From Nitrosospira sp. Is2 (GTDB taxonomy: Bacteria > Pseudomonadota > Gammaproteobacteria > Burkholderiales > Nitrosomonadaceae), in contig NZ_CP137134.1 in the NCBI RefSeq assembly GCF_033095785.1, positions 3,162,001-3,226,000 of the forward strand: a stretch of 64,000 nucleotides of DNA, in the 5' to 3' direction. The translations under genes were made by a program, and so were the position numbers. Below are positions 1-10,424 of the stretch, piece after piece. Below the pieces are notes generated by a model. The model ran no database searches, was not told where the DNA came from, and saw only the letters and a program-made list of their open reading frames with translations. Every line of letters starts with the position of its first letter. Position 1 is the first letter of the stretch.

Positions 1-2188
1 TCTGAGCCTCCCGCTTCATCCATAAATAAAAATTCGCATTAGTCGTCTTTCGCTTTTCGTTAATCAGAAAATCTTCGATATCCTTTGCCTGCTCGAGTTG
101 TTTCTGATGATTGCTGTATTCATGTTCAGAAATGTACTCGCGAATCTCGGCAGAGCGTAGATTCTTGTACAGTAATGTCACCTCTCCAGCGGCAAGCTGG
201 CGCTGGTAGGCCCAGTCCTGTTCCCGGCGGTCATATGACGCCATTTTCGCCGCCATATTCGCCTCATGCTGTACACGTCCGCCTATCCCGCGCGAAACCA
301 TTGCTAGTCCCTGGAACGCGTGACCAAGCTTTGTCCCACCAGTCATGGCGGTCGCACCTACGCCTAAGGGCTGCACATGCGCAGCAAAGTCAGGAATTAG
401 ATTTAACACGGCACCTATTCCATCTAAAACAGTCCCTGCGTCCTGAAGAATTTGGGCGGCCTCCATGAAATCCAGCTCGTGCGCCTCCGACGGATTAATC
501 TTATGCCCTCCATCCCTAAAACTTGAGTCAATCTGCACATCAGCTTCGGGTGCATATAGCCCTGGCTCTGTCATCCCAAAGCTCCTTTGATCTAGAGATC
601 CGGCATTGAGAGCAACATATTCGGGGAGTTTGATCTCGGCTGCGTTGCGGCCGAGGAGACGTTCATAATAGCGAAATCGCTGGAATGTGTTTTGAAGGCT
701 TATCTCAAGACTTTCGCGGTTTTTTTTGGCTTCCTGCCACTGTCCATATTTCACCGAACCCATCAGGCTAAGGAGTTCCGACTCATGCTTCGCTCGCAGA
801 ATACTTAACTCCTCATTGTCCTTCTTTTCAATGGCTGAGAGAATCTGGGGGCCTAAGGCCTTCACTTCCTGGCAGAGTTCTATCGCTCTTTGAAGCAAAA
901 TTGAAAACCGCACGGGCGCCAAGGGGGTGTCAAGGCCAGCGATGATCGATCCAACGTCAACACCAGCCGCTACGGCTCGCGCAAGCACTGCGGGGTCAAT
1001 GGGCGGCGCAAAGAGTGGGAGTTGTCTAAACACTCCCTGGAGGTTAAGACTATTCCGAATTTTAAATAGACGGTCAGCGACCGTGTCCCAGTAGCCGAGA
1101 AGCTTCTCATTGCGCGGTATACAAAAATACAAGCTACGTCCTACGCTTTCCAACGTGACATCTTCTGAACTTCCCTCAGTCGGTAGGCCCGACCCGAGCA
1201 AATCGAACGGAATTTCCGCCTCAAGCTCCTTCGCGGCATTTCCAAATTCATCGAGATCATTGCGGAGGCTGGCGTAGGTTTGAGTTTTGAGTGTCCCCTT
1301 TTTTGGAATGGCTTGAGGGGTAGGCCCGAGAATATTGGCGCAGAGCACGTAGTACTGCAGGGCTTCGTTAATGCTCTCACGAGTGTCCTGCTGGAAAAGA
1401 GAGTCGCCCCAGGAGATCAGATTATCGAGGTATGCCATGACGGTCGCATACATATAGGCGGTAGGCCGGGTCCTGGCAACCAAATGAGGCCGAAACGGCT
1501 TATCACGCCAAGCCGCAATTGCAGAAACAGTTCTTTCTCTAAGATCGGGATTGTCGCCGGTAGACAAATTCAACAACGTGTCTTCCACGTGCTCTACCTC
1601 GTCGATTTGGAAGGGTTTAACCTTCCAGAAACGTTGGGGGGCAGGACCATCGCTATTGTCCGTGGGATCAAAAATATAATGAAACCAGCGTTGCGCCTCC
1701 GCAAATCGCTGATTCTTGCTAAGGTGAACTGCACAGGTAAAGGGAATATGATAAAAAACTTCCCAGTTGTAGACGGAATACGCACCTTCTGCATAGTCGA
1801 AATCCAAATCCTTAACTGGCAGATAGTCGCGAAGGACTTTCCCGTCGACGCTCAGCGCCTGCGAAAGGATAGCGGCCGGCTCGTCTCCAATATCAGCGGA
1901 ACTTCGGAAATAGACAGATTTCTTGGGTTTGTAATAGGCTTCGAAAAAGATCTCCTTAAGCTGTGGGATCATCGTATCGAGGTTTTGCAGACCCTCAATG
2001 TCCTTCGCGACCAATTCCGTAAGCAGCCGCTCCGCGTACGGGTGAAAATGCATACGAAACCGATAGAGCAGCCTTCGGGAATGGGTAACGATGTGGTGAG
2101 GTACGCGTTCCCTTTTGGTAACTATCCAATGTCCAACTGAAGCGTACTGCGTGTCGAGCAACCCATGAAATGTTTCAAACGGTTTCAT
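1..2188 (-). CDS. Tc toxin TcA subunit, C-terminal half (partial, runs off left edge)
   Basis: This open frame begins at an ATG whose last two bases are part of the stop of the preceding gene (ATGA overlap, 2185-2188) and stays open for about 729 codons to the window edge. Early residues hold family hallmarks of the TcA rear part: a YYKPKKSVYF segment, NWEVFYHIPF, and FHYIFDPTD near residue 176 followed by QRFW. A long helical, charged stretch follows, then a glycine-rich hydrophobic segment near residues 590-635 and more charged helices, as expected for the channel-forming part of TcA. The TcB-binding tail should lie outside the window. TcA pentamers bind the target cell and inject the TcB-TcC cocoon cargo. 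In most species this region is fused to the front part; here it is a separate, translationally coupled polypeptide. Family assignment is solid; the exact product length is unknown. Confidence 0.85.
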   Translation of the reverse strand, partial: MKPFETFHGLLDTQYASVGHWIVTKRERVPHHIVTHSRRLLYRFRMHFHPYAERLLTELVAKDIEGLQNLDTMIPQLKEIFFEAYYKPKKSVYFRSSADIGDEPAAILSQALSVDGKVLRDYLPVKDLDFDYAEGAYSVYNWEVFYHIPFTCAVHLSKNQRFAEAQRWFHYIFDPTDNSDGPAPQRFWKVKPFQIDEVEHVEDTLLNLSTGDNPDLRERTVSAIAAWRDKPFRPHLVARTRPTAYMYATVMAYLDNLISWGDSLFQQDTRESINEALQYYVLCANILGPTPQAIPKKGTLKTQTYASLRNDLDEFGNAAKELEAEIPFDLLGSGLPTEGSSEDVTLESVGRSLYFCIPRNEKLLGYWDTVADRLFKIRNSLNLQGVFRQLPLFAPPIDPAVLARAVAAGVDVGSIIAGLDTPLAPVRFSILLQRAIELCQEVKALGPQILSAIEKKDNEELSILRAKHESELLSLMGSVKYGQWQEAKKNRESLEISLQNTFQRFRYYERLLGRNAAEIKLPEYVALNAGSLDQRSFGMTEPGLYAPEADVQIDSSFRDGGHKINPSEAHELDFMEAAQILQDAGTVLDGIGAVLNLIPDFAAHVQPLGVGATAMTGGTKLGHAFQGLAMVSRGIGGRVQHEANMAAKMASYDRREQDWAYQRQLAAGEVTLLYKNLRSAEIREYISEHEYSNHQKQLEQAKDIEDFLINEKRKTTNANFYLWMKREAQ

Positions 2189-5100
2189 TTGAACGTCTCC
2201 CGAAAAACCCGCTTGTCCATAACAAACTCGTTATCTAACATCCTTGCCCCGGCAGTCGTATTGATAATCTTCATCGCGTGGGTGCTCGTCTTCGTTTCGG
2301 ACATTGCATTTGCGCGAACACTGCCGCGTGAATTGAAGAGTCCCTTACTCGTTTGCAGTAGAACATTATTCTCGAACATCACATCACGATGTCGCGCCTC
2401 CTTTTTCAAAATTCCTAAATCACTGGGCACCACCTCCACTTGCCTTTCAAAATAGGGTTTGAAGTCAAATTTTATGCTGGGGTGTTCCTGCACATATTCT
2501 TCTGTTGTCACGACATACTCCTTCCAGTCGTGAACGGTTTTTTCAGCCAGGGAGGGCTCGACAAAGAACGTGTGAGGAGCACCTTGATCCTCGTAGAAGA
2601 ATGGCGCGATCAAGGGCCCGATGGGATCCATAAGAGGCTTCATGAGCTCGTAGGTGCCCAAATGCCATCCTTCTAGATTCCACCATAGTTCACGAAGGCC
2701 GCCGTCCTTCTCTTGATAAACCACGTGTTGGGTGCCCTGCTTCTCGAACGAATAGCCTGCCGGGTTTCGACGAGCTTCCGGTGCTTTGCTAACGGCCTGG
2801 GTCAATATGTTTTCCCGCCATCCAAAGAGGGTCCACCAGAGTTCATGAATCTGTTGATCCTTGCCTCGGTAAACCACGTGTTGACTACCCTGGCCCTCAA
2901 ACGCATACCCCGTAGGATCCCCATCTGCCTTACCATACCCCACACCAATTGCAATATGGTTCCAGTTCCCCGCAAATCCCCATAGCTCGTGTACAACGCC
3001 TTCTTGGTCTCGATAGACGACGTGAAGCGTTTTTTGAGAAAGAAAAGCATATGCCCCAGGTTGGGCATCGGGGGCAGGAACCGGCGCTCCGCTTGTGGCC
3101 GTGATATCGGCATGAGTCCAAGCTACGCCGGCAGGATCGCTTTTAAGCTCGTGTACATGCCCATCGGTTCCACGATAAAAAATGTGCCGGCTTTGCACAG
3201 TCGTCACATCGTTGATCATCTCGCTCATTACAAAGCCCACGGGGTCGCTGGCTGCAAGGGGAATTGACCCCGAGTTGAGATGTTGATTCGTCCAACTTGC
3301 AGGTGCCGCCGCTTCCACTGCTGAAAAAATCCTCCCATCTTGAACGCGATAGACGACTCCCCGGTCTGGGGTAAAGATTCCACCTAGCGGGCGGCCCACC
3401 GGCAGATCCGCCTCCGAGGTCGCCTCGTACAGCGTTTCAACCTGCCACCCCGTTGTCCCGTTTTGGTCCTCATCTAGCCCTGGGGAATCCACAGATGACC
3501 AGGATAGCTCCAGCACCTTCCTTTCAGTGCAATAGGCAATGCAATGCATAAACTTCTCATCCAGAGGGTAACCATGTGGATCACTCACTGCCGGTTCTGC
3601 TTCCGCCTCTGCAGTGGGTGTAGAAAGAAACCACCCATTCAGAGTCCCCCAAACGTCATGTATATTTTGGTCGGTACCCCGATAGACAACGTGCTGCGCG
3701 TCTTGATGAGCAAAGACATAACCGCTGGTGTTACCCGCGGCACGCGGAATAGTAGAGTTGGGGTCAAGTCGGATTTCGTTACTGGGAAAAAGCAATCTGA
3801 ACTCTCCACCTTGATCAAGTATCGAATATTTGTTGGGTGCACCCGAGTTGGGAGCGGGAACTCCATTATCTTGCGTTACATCTGAAATGAATGAAATGGA
3901 GAGAGGCGAGGATCCAACCCACTTTGATGCAGATGGTGTCAATCCGCTCACAGGGCCGGGAATAGAAAGGTTGCCACCTTCGACAAGCTTAGGAGGAGCC
4001 AGCTTGCTGATCATCACAAACTTCTGTGACTTCTGTTCTTTTGCGTCGTTGTGTACGAGATGGAGTTCGAGAATGTCATCACCTAGCTCTTCCGTTTCCC
4101 TTGTGTCGACCTTTACATGAAGGGAAAACTGACGCCGTAACTCCGGGTCGGAGGCGCGCTTATTCGCAAACTGACGCGCGTTCTCGAAAGTTTTTGTAGC
4201 GGAGCGGTTTGCCCATTTGCCTTGCACCTGCTCGACCCAATTCAGTTGAATCTGGATCGTTACAGCTGGCTTGACATCACCCGTTTTAGTTCCACGCATC
4301 CCTTCAAAAGTCATATCCGAACTACCCGTACTCTGTTCTGTTTTCTCTAGAAAGGTTACCCAAAAAAGATGCATTCGGCCACGCCATATTGTCAAGGCAA
4401 GATGTTCGCCCTCTATCTCGGTATCCAGTGGCTCCCATGGTGTCCACATACGATGCGAGCACTGACGATAAAAATACTTGTGGGGCGCGTGTTGCGTTCG
4501 ACCTATTACATGCACCGTGGCTCCGTCCGCACTGACACCTGGCTCAAAATACATCGTCATCATCTCGAGGCGTGCAATGTTTTGAAGACCTTGAAGGTAG
4601 GTATGCAGTGCAGTACGTACCAGATCATCTGATACATCCCCTTCCAGGAGTGCTCCCTCCAGCTCGCGGAAGAGGTGTGTTTTATCGTCTCGGAACTCTT
4701 GATCAAGCCAGTTTTCGGCCCAGCAGTACATCTTTCTATTCACTTCCCATACCCGGTAACGGCACATCCACTGCCAACGCTTTGAGTCGATGATGCTGGG
4801 AACGACCTCATCTTCGAGGCTCATAAGGCACCTCTGGATAAAAAGCTGTACCGATGAAATAGCGAGCTGGATGCGAGATGCCAGCACGGGCGGCTCCGTG
4901 CCGGGGTCGAGTAACAGACGCTCAAGGAGCTGTTCCTGCGTTGCACCGTAGGGGCTATTGGGCAGGTTGACCAGATGAGCTACCAGCGCATCGCGTTGTT
5001 TCTTGCGCAGTTGATCAAAAATTGGCTGCACTAGCTCGCGCCAGGCAGACGGCGGATACCGTCCTTTAAGGGCAGCACGTATTTTTGTAGCCACTGCGGC

Positions 5101-8100
5101 ATCGACCGGCTTCCGCGCCCACTGAATAATGTCAGCTGGGCGCAAGTTCAACCGAACTAATCCAGTTATCGCGTTGGTCAACCGGCGCAACTCATCTCCG
5201 GTTGACAACCCGATCACCTGATAGACCGATATGTTGCCTTCAGTACTTTTCGTAATGTTGTATCCCAAGGCGTCACGAGTCGCCTGCACAAATTCCACCT
5301 CCCGTCCAGTTAGCGCTACTAATGCGTCGTTTAAATCGGATTCAAAAACGGGCTGCTTGTCAGGATCATCAAATGTTCGCTTCGCTGCTTGAAGTACATT
5401 CACAGCTCGATCACCCGCGCGGTAATATACTCGGGCGGCGGCGAGATCAACCCATGTCCAGATAGTCGACAAAATAGCTTTCGCGGTCTGGTCGTCCGTA
5501 ACGGGAATGAGCGGCAACCCCTTCAATTCCGCCGCGCCCGATAGCGATCGAACATAGTTAAGTTCTGCTTCGCTGATGTCGAGAGTGACAAGCAAATCGA
5601 GCGCCTTGCGTAAGCGAAAGGTCGCCGCTGTGAACCGCTCATAATTTTCCACGGCCACACCGGTGGGGATGGCGTCCCCTTCAATCGACATCGTACCTTG
5701 CGTTGATAGCGTAAGTTCGAGCCGGTACCGTTTCCCCACTTCAATCTGCAAAAGGTCGAAATTACCATTCTGATGCGCGATCTCCCGCATGTCCCCGTCG
5801 ACTCCGAATCGAAGCCTTGGGCCAGAATCAGGTGAAGTTAATAACTTGTAGGACCCGGCTGCGGTAAACCAGACATAAAAAATCCATCTAGTTCCGGCAT
5901 TCGGCAACGATTCAGTTCGCGTCGTCATGCTTTCAATAAGCGGCTTATGGGCAGCTGGATCGGTAAGAATGCCTGTGACAAGCATCGTGATCAGGGCTTC
6001 AGACGTACCCAGTTGCGCGGAGAGGGTTTGGAGAATGGCTAACCGGTCTCGTTGCTGAGCTTCTTCATGTTTCTTTGTTACTCGCGGAGTAGGGTCCTGA
6101 GGAAGTGGCTCAACCTTAGGCAGTGCGCTGAGGGCAGTAAGCAACTGATCCGCTAATGTTGCCAGCGCCTCTGCCTGGACTGATTGACCCAGCTGTCGGC
6201 AAATTTCCTCAAGTACATTAATGCTTAAACCGGCCTCTTGTATGGTTTCCACTTGCTTGATAAAGGCAATAGTCTCAGAAAACGGAATATCTTCTTTCAC
6301 TTCCTGAAAGGGGGCGGCACTAAGGTCACGCATGGGCGCGTGCGCCGACAGAGCTAGGTAAGACAGAAGGTTACTCACGCTCATATCCAATGCTTTCGCT
6401 AACACTGAGTGACGTATCAGAATGGACAGATTCTCAATTGTCAGCTTCGGATTTGTCATGCCCGTCCTCACAAAGATCTGCCTGATGTCCTCATGTGATA
6501 TTTGCAAGGCCTGCGTTACCACGTCGATGTGGTCATCGACGTTCCCTGAAGAACCTTGCAGGTAACGCCCGAGTGGGTCATCGAAAACAGAATCACGCGA
6601 AAGCACGCTGTTGTTTAGAAATAATCGTTCGTACAGGTTGGAGAAACCTGTTGTCGGTACTGGTGACCACAGCAGAAGAAGTTCTTCGAGGGTAGCGCGA
6701 TTCTTGGTTCTAGTCCCTATTTCGTGGAGGTGTGCGAGATAGATCAATGCACGGTGCATACTCGGTCCCCAGTTGTCCAGTGTCAATGCGGTCACATTGG
6801 GGCGGACAAAAGCGCGTAGAGCGCTATCTATGGTGGCCAAGTCCCATCCGAGTTTTTTCTGAAGCCGTACAAATGCGTTAAGCTTGACAAACGCTAGAAT
6901 GAGGGCGGATGAGTTGTTAGCAGGTGATTTCGCAAACGCAACCGTTGTCTTTGAGAAATCGCTTCCACCATCAGGCGAGCGCAACAACAATACATTTTCT
7001 CGAACTTCATCGTTCCATAACGATCGGATGTCTTCAGGTTTAATCTTTAGCGTCTTGACGCGGGCCTCTAACGCTGAATGCTCTGTCGGGCTTAATGCAG
7101 TCTGGTCTGTCGGATTGAAATAACGCTCGACCTCATCCGGATCCAAGTCTAACTTGTGTAGGACAACCAGATTACCCAGCTTCGGATTGACAAATTCGGT
7201 CTTGAAGAGCTCAACCAATTCCTTATATGTCACCCCCAGACGCCGTGCGAGAGTCTGGGCATTCCCCAGTTCGGCAAGGGCAGTGGCCTCATCCGTATAT
7301 CCGTAAAGCAGGTACCAGGGATAAGCCCCTGTGAGGACGCCGATATCGGCGGGGCCGAGCCCTAGTCGCTCAAACCAGACATCGACCAATCCCTCAGCGT
7401 TTCCGGTTGTTCCCCACAGCTTGCTGGGACGCCCAATTACTTCCCGAAGCTTCCATAATGGCATGTCCAGCTGTGTTAGAAACGCGCGGACCATTTCCAG
7501 CGGTAGATCGAACGGCAGTGATAGGGGATAGACCAAGGTGTTCAGACCGGGTTTTGCCCCCCCAACATACGCTTCCCACGTGATGTTTTGTGGCTCAGCA
7601 ATCAGATCTTTCGAGGTTGACGTCCCGGTATCAAATGCCTTGATTCCGCCAAAGCCGCCAACCACCAGCAGTTCAAGTATTTCATTCACGATATCGATAT
7701 AAGGCATCGGCGTGTTCGTGTTTTCACACGTCAAAGCGATATTTGGAATATCAGGGCGCCTTGCTACAAGCGCGTCAAAAGGCTTTTTATGGGCCGGCTC
7801 GTAATCATTCTGCTGATCCGCTTGCGCCATCTTCCACTGCATCTTCTGGGAACCCCACTGAGGTTCCTTGGGATCAATAAAATGCAAAATATCCACGAGA
7901 TAGGCCGCAGGGCTTAAGACTGACTTGCAATGCTCGCATTCGCAATAATCAACGCTCCCGAAAAGTACCTCGAGGGTGGGATATCGGCCCGTTAGCTTCT
8001 CCTTTGCTTTGGCGACCTGGGCATCCCGTTTAACCTTCTTTCCGCTCACACTATCCATTGGAGGCGCAACATCCAGCCGCTTCGCGCCGGCAAAGACATT

Positions 8101-10275
8101 GAAGACGGTCGCCGATTGCTGTTGTGCTTTCCAGTAAATGAGGGGGATTTCACCCGTCGCGCCGATTTCCGGTCCCACTAGATTCACAAAGTCCCGGTAG
8201 GGTAAGGCGGTGATGTCATAGGCTGATGTAAAGCCCTTTTTGCGGAGAACGTTGAGAGCTTTGTCGGAGGGCGATAATGAATAGAGGCGGTGAACAGATT
8301 TAACTTCGTCCAGCGCCGCTTTTTTCTCCGCCGGCGTCTTGTCGGGGAGTAAATTTTCTTCGCCGTGTTCCTTTATAAAACTGCTGATCGCTGTCTGCCC
8401 CAGTCTGAAACCTTTAGAAGCAGCGCTACCTAGAAATGCTTGTACACCCGCTTTTGCTTCCGAGGAAATGCCGTCCAAATCGCCCCGCTCGAGTTGCCGC
8501 ATGGTCACGCGGTTGCCGTCCATCTGCCGCACGCGCCTCGCGAGTTCTTCGCTGTACGCCTGAAGCCTTGCCTGATTGTTGAGACCAGTAAATGCGGGCG
8601 GAACGAGGCTGCCAATGCGAGCGTCGTAACCGTTGGCGAGAGCCGAGATTTCCCTAACCCATGTCGCTGCCTGATCAAAGTCGAGCTCGATGAGCTTTAG
8701 CACATCGCCCGATCCAATTTTTTCGAGCAGCCACGTCGTTAATTCGGCATTATTAAGCGTGAGATAGGCTAGCTTGCCCTGGAGTTGTAATGTCGTGATA
8801 CCCTGCTCTGAGACGCCTGCCTGTTTCGCACGTGACCAAAGGTTCTCACCGTTGCCTTCCTTCAGGATGTTCGTAAACGCAGTGCGATCCTCGGGCGATA
8901 CAGAAGCGCGAGCGACAAATTCCGAAAGGTTAGAGAGTTTTCCAGGCGGGATAAAATTAAGAAATTCGGTTTCCGCTAAGGCTTTGAAGGCTTTTACTCC
9001 AGCTTCCACCGCTGATCCGTCAATAATCCCTGCTTGCACTGCCTGGTTGAGGGCGGTTTCGACAGTATGACGGCTGATTTTAGCCAGCGTCTTCGGGGTG
9101 GCTGGCAAACCTGCGCGGTACAGCGCGTAGAGCGCATCCGCTGGCATTTTGGTTGTATCGGCGTGCTGGTAAGCCAGGGAAGCAAGCACAAGCGCTCGCC
9201 CATCCCAGTTGGTCGTCGCAGCAAGGTCACTGATATCGCGACGACCTCCACGCTCAATCGCGTTTTTCAGTATCTCTGGCTGCTGCAGCCGCGCAGACAA
9301 GGCCGTTTTTAGGCGCGCAAACTCCGGTTGGGGTGGCTGAAGTTTCCCTGGTGCGATAAGGTCAAGGTTTTCCTCGGTGGCAGAGTTAAACTTGGTCTGG
9401 GAAAGCTGGATTTCCTTTCCGTCTGATCCGACAGCATGCACTTCGAAGTTTGCTGCTTCATTTGCGTAAGGTATCTCGTATTTTCCGTCCTCGTCGGTTT
9501 CAACCTCCTTAAGCAGCGTTTGCGTACCCCCGAAGCCGCGTTGATACAGTCGTAATTTCAGTTTTTCTGCTGGGACGCCATAGGTTAGAGCGACACGACC
9601 CTTAACCACCCTCTGCCCAGTTGAAGCTTGGACAGCAGGAGCAATTTTGCCCTGGACGTCGGCAACTGCTTGGGCAGCCTGTGCTAACGGAACGGCCCCC
9701 GCTGTCGACTGAGCTGCGGCTGCTGTTTTTGATATGGCCTGACCAATTCCGATACTGTTGGCTAGCTGAAACTTTCGAACAGCTTCCAACGTTCCCGGAC
9801 CGAACACTTTTTGTTTTACTTCTTCTGGCGGTACAACGAATGCTTGCTTTTGAAGATCCTCATGCAATCGGCTGACCTCATCGCCAACGTTCCCAACCGT
9901 GAGTTTATCAATAAGCTCGTGCTTCTCCGGGGTTGCAATCAATGGCGATACAGTGCTTATTGGCCCGCCCAGAAGTTCTTGCTCTGCCCGAGACCAGTTT
10001 TCTTCCGAAGTCCCACCTTGTCCGGACATATAGATCTCGTAGGCTTTTTTAGTAATCTCGTCGTGACTGGCAAGCTTTTCCACGATAAGTCGAACTGTTC
10101 CTGGGGTGCCTGACGATATACCTATAGTGCCAATGATGCTGACCGCTTTTTGATCCAAAGACAGATCGGGTAGCGTCACCTCGACGAGTATCGTGCCCTC
10201 CTGCGTGACGAGCAACCATGTGTCACGATTCCTTTCAAGAGTGCCCTTCGCATAGATTCTTGAGCTTACAGTCAT
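2185..10275 (-). CDS. Tc toxin TcA subunit, N-terminal and central part with lectin-like propeller repeats
   Basis: A 2696-aa protein starting after a strong GAGGAG ribosome site. Domains as read: residues 125-175 resemble a peptidoglycan-binding-like helical domain; 222-315 a small beta-sandwich (GKYEIPY strand); 768-800 carry the VRP1-type signature of TcA (CECEHCKSVLSPAAYLVDIL); 1745-1915 match the conserved helical region before the neuraminidase-like domain (WMCRYRVWEVNRKMYCWAEN); 1918-1972 continue with YFYRQ and WRGRMHLFWV. Residues 2160-2545 hold about seven copies of a blade-like repeat with HVVYRG and IHELWW cores, inserted before the end of the protein. The first 750 residues are longer than in classical 2500-aa TcA proteins. 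It should form the receptor-binding shell of the toxin pentamer. The chain stops where the next gene starts, so both halves are probably needed for one TcA. The toxin family is clear; the target is unknown. Confidence 0.88.
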   Translation of the reverse strand: MTVSSRIYAKGTLERNRDTWLLVTQEGTILVEVTLPDLSLDQKAVSIIGTIGISSGTPGTVRLIVEKLASHDEITKKAYEIYMSGQGGTSEENWSRAEQELLGGPISTVSPLIATPEKHELIDKLTVGNVGDEVSRLHEDLQKQAFVVPPEEVKQKVFGPGTLEAVRKFQLANSIGIGQAISKTAAAAQSTAGAVPLAQAAQAVADVQGKIAPAVQASTGQRVVKGRVALTYGVPAEKLKLRLYQRGFGGTQTLLKEVETDEDGKYEIPYANEAANFEVHAVGSDGKEIQLSQTKFNSATEENLDLIAPGKLQPPQPEFARLKTALSARLQQPEILKNAIERGGRRDISDLAATTNWDGRALVLASLAYQHADTTKMPADALYALYRAGLPATPKTLAKISRHTVETALNQAVQAGIIDGSAVEAGVKAFKALAETEFLNFIPPGKLSNLSEFVARASVSPEDRTAFTNILKEGNGENLWSRAKQAGVSEQGITTLQLQGKLAYLTLNNAELTTWLLEKIGSGDVLKLIELDFDQAATWVREISALANGYDARIGSLVPPAFTGLNNQARLQAYSEELARRVRQMDGNRVTMRQLERGDLDGISSEAKAGVQAFLGSAASKGFRLGQTAISSFIKEHGEENLLPDKTPAEKKAALDEVKSVHRLYSLSPSDKALNVLRKKGFTSAYDITALPYRDFVNLVGPEIGATGEIPLIYWKAQQQSATVFNVFAGAKRLDVAPPMDSVSGKKVKRDAQVAKAKEKLTGRYPTLEVLFGSVDYCECEHCKSVLSPAAYLVDILHFIDPKEPQWGSQKMQWKMAQADQQNDYEPAHKKPFDALVARRPDIPNIALTCENTNTPMPYIDIVNEILELLVVGGFGGIKAFDTGTSTSKDLIAEPQNITWEAYVGGAKPGLNTLVYPLSLPFDLPLEMVRAFLTQLDMPLWKLREVIGRPSKLWGTTGNAEGLVDVWFERLGLGPADIGVLTGAYPWYLLYGYTDEATALAELGNAQTLARRLGVTYKELVELFKTEFVNPKLGNLVVLHKLDLDPDEVERYFNPTDQTALSPTEHSALEARVKTLKIKPEDIRSLWNDEVRENVLLLRSPDGGSDFSKTTVAFAKSPANNSSALILAFVKLNAFVRLQKKLGWDLATIDSALRAFVRPNVTALTLDNWGPSMHRALIYLAHLHEIGTRTKNRATLEELLLLWSPVPTTGFSNLYERLFLNNSVLSRDSVFDDPLGRYLQGSSGNVDDHIDVVTQALQISHEDIRQIFVRTGMTNPKLTIENLSILIRHSVLAKALDMSVSNLLSYLALSAHAPMRDLSAAPFQEVKEDIPFSETIAFIKQVETIQEAGLSINVLEEICRQLGQSVQAEALATLADQLLTALSALPKVEPLPQDPTPRVTKKHEEAQQRDRLAILQTLSAQLGTSEALITMLVTGILTDPAAHKPLIESMTTRTESLPNAGTRWIFYVWFTAAGSYKLLTSPDSGPRLRFGVDGDMREIAHQNGNFDLLQIEVGKRYRLELTLSTQGTMSIEGDAIPTGVAVENYERFTAATFRLRKALDLLVTLDISEAELNYVRSLSGAAELKGLPLIPVTDDQTAKAILSTIWTWVDLAAARVYYRAGDRAVNVLQAAKRTFDDPDKQPVFESDLNDALVALTGREVEFVQATRDALGYNITKSTEGNISVYQVIGLSTGDELRRLTNAITGLVRLNLRPADIIQWARKPVDAAVATKIRAALKGRYPPSAWRELVQPIFDQLRKKQRDALVAHLVNLPNSPYGATQEQLLERLLLDPGTEPPVLASRIQLAISSVQLFIQRCLMSLEDEVVPSIIDSKRWQWMCRYRVWEVNRKMYCWAENWLDQEFRDDKTHLFRELEGALLEGDVSDDLVRTALHTYLQGLQNIARLEMMTMYFEPGVSADGATVHVIGRTQHAPHKYFYRQCSHRMWTPWEPLDTEIEGEHLALTIWRGRMHLFWVTFLEKTEQSTGSSDMTFEGMRGTKTGDVKPAVTIQIQLNWVEQVQGKWANRSATKTFENARQFANKRASDPELRRQFSLHVKVDTRETEELGDDILELHLVHNDAKEQKSQKFVMISKLAPPKLVEGGNLSIPGPVSGLTPSASKWVGSSPLSISFISDVTQDNGVPAPNSGAPNKYSILDQGGEFRLLFPSNEIRLDPNSTIPRAAGNTSGYVFAHQDAQHVVYRGTDQNIHDVWGTLNGWFLSTPTAEAEAEPAVSDPHGYPLDEKFMHCIAYCTERKVLELSWSSVDSPGLDEDQNGTTGWQVETLYEATSEADLPVGRPLGGIFTPDRGVVYRVQDGRIFSAVEAAAPASWTNQHLNSGSIPLAASDPVGFVMSEMINDVTTVQSRHIFYRGTDGHVHELKSDPAGVAWTHADITATSGAPVPAPDAQPGAYAFLSQKTLHVVYRDQEGVVHELWGFAGNWNHIAIGVGYGKADGDPTGYAFEGQGSQHVVYRGKDQQIHELWWTLFGWRENILTQAVSKAPEARRNPAGYSFEKQGTQHVVYQEKDGGLRELWWNLEGWHLGTYELMKPLMDPIGPLIAPFFYEDQGAPHTFFVEPSLAEKTVHDWKEYVVTTEEYVQEHPSIKFDFKPYFERQVEVVPSDLGILKKEARHRDVMFENNVLLQTSKGLFNSRGSVRANAMSETKTSTHAMKIINTTAGARMLDNEFVMDKRVFRETFK

Positions 10276-10424
10276 GGTGACTCCTCTTATGAAAATCTAA
10301 CAGATGGGCACGAGTTTCTCGGGTATCAAGAATTGACCTTCCAGCATCCTTGTCTAAAGCTTGCGGTAAATTGCAACCGATTGTTTGGTTTCGCCTTTCC
10401 TAAGGCTGGGATCGGAAAATTCAA

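Noticed and set aside
1280..2140. 286-codon plus-strand frame
   Set aside because: It lies exactly antisense to the conserved TcA rear part, whose minus-strand protein has family motifs. The plus-strand product has none.
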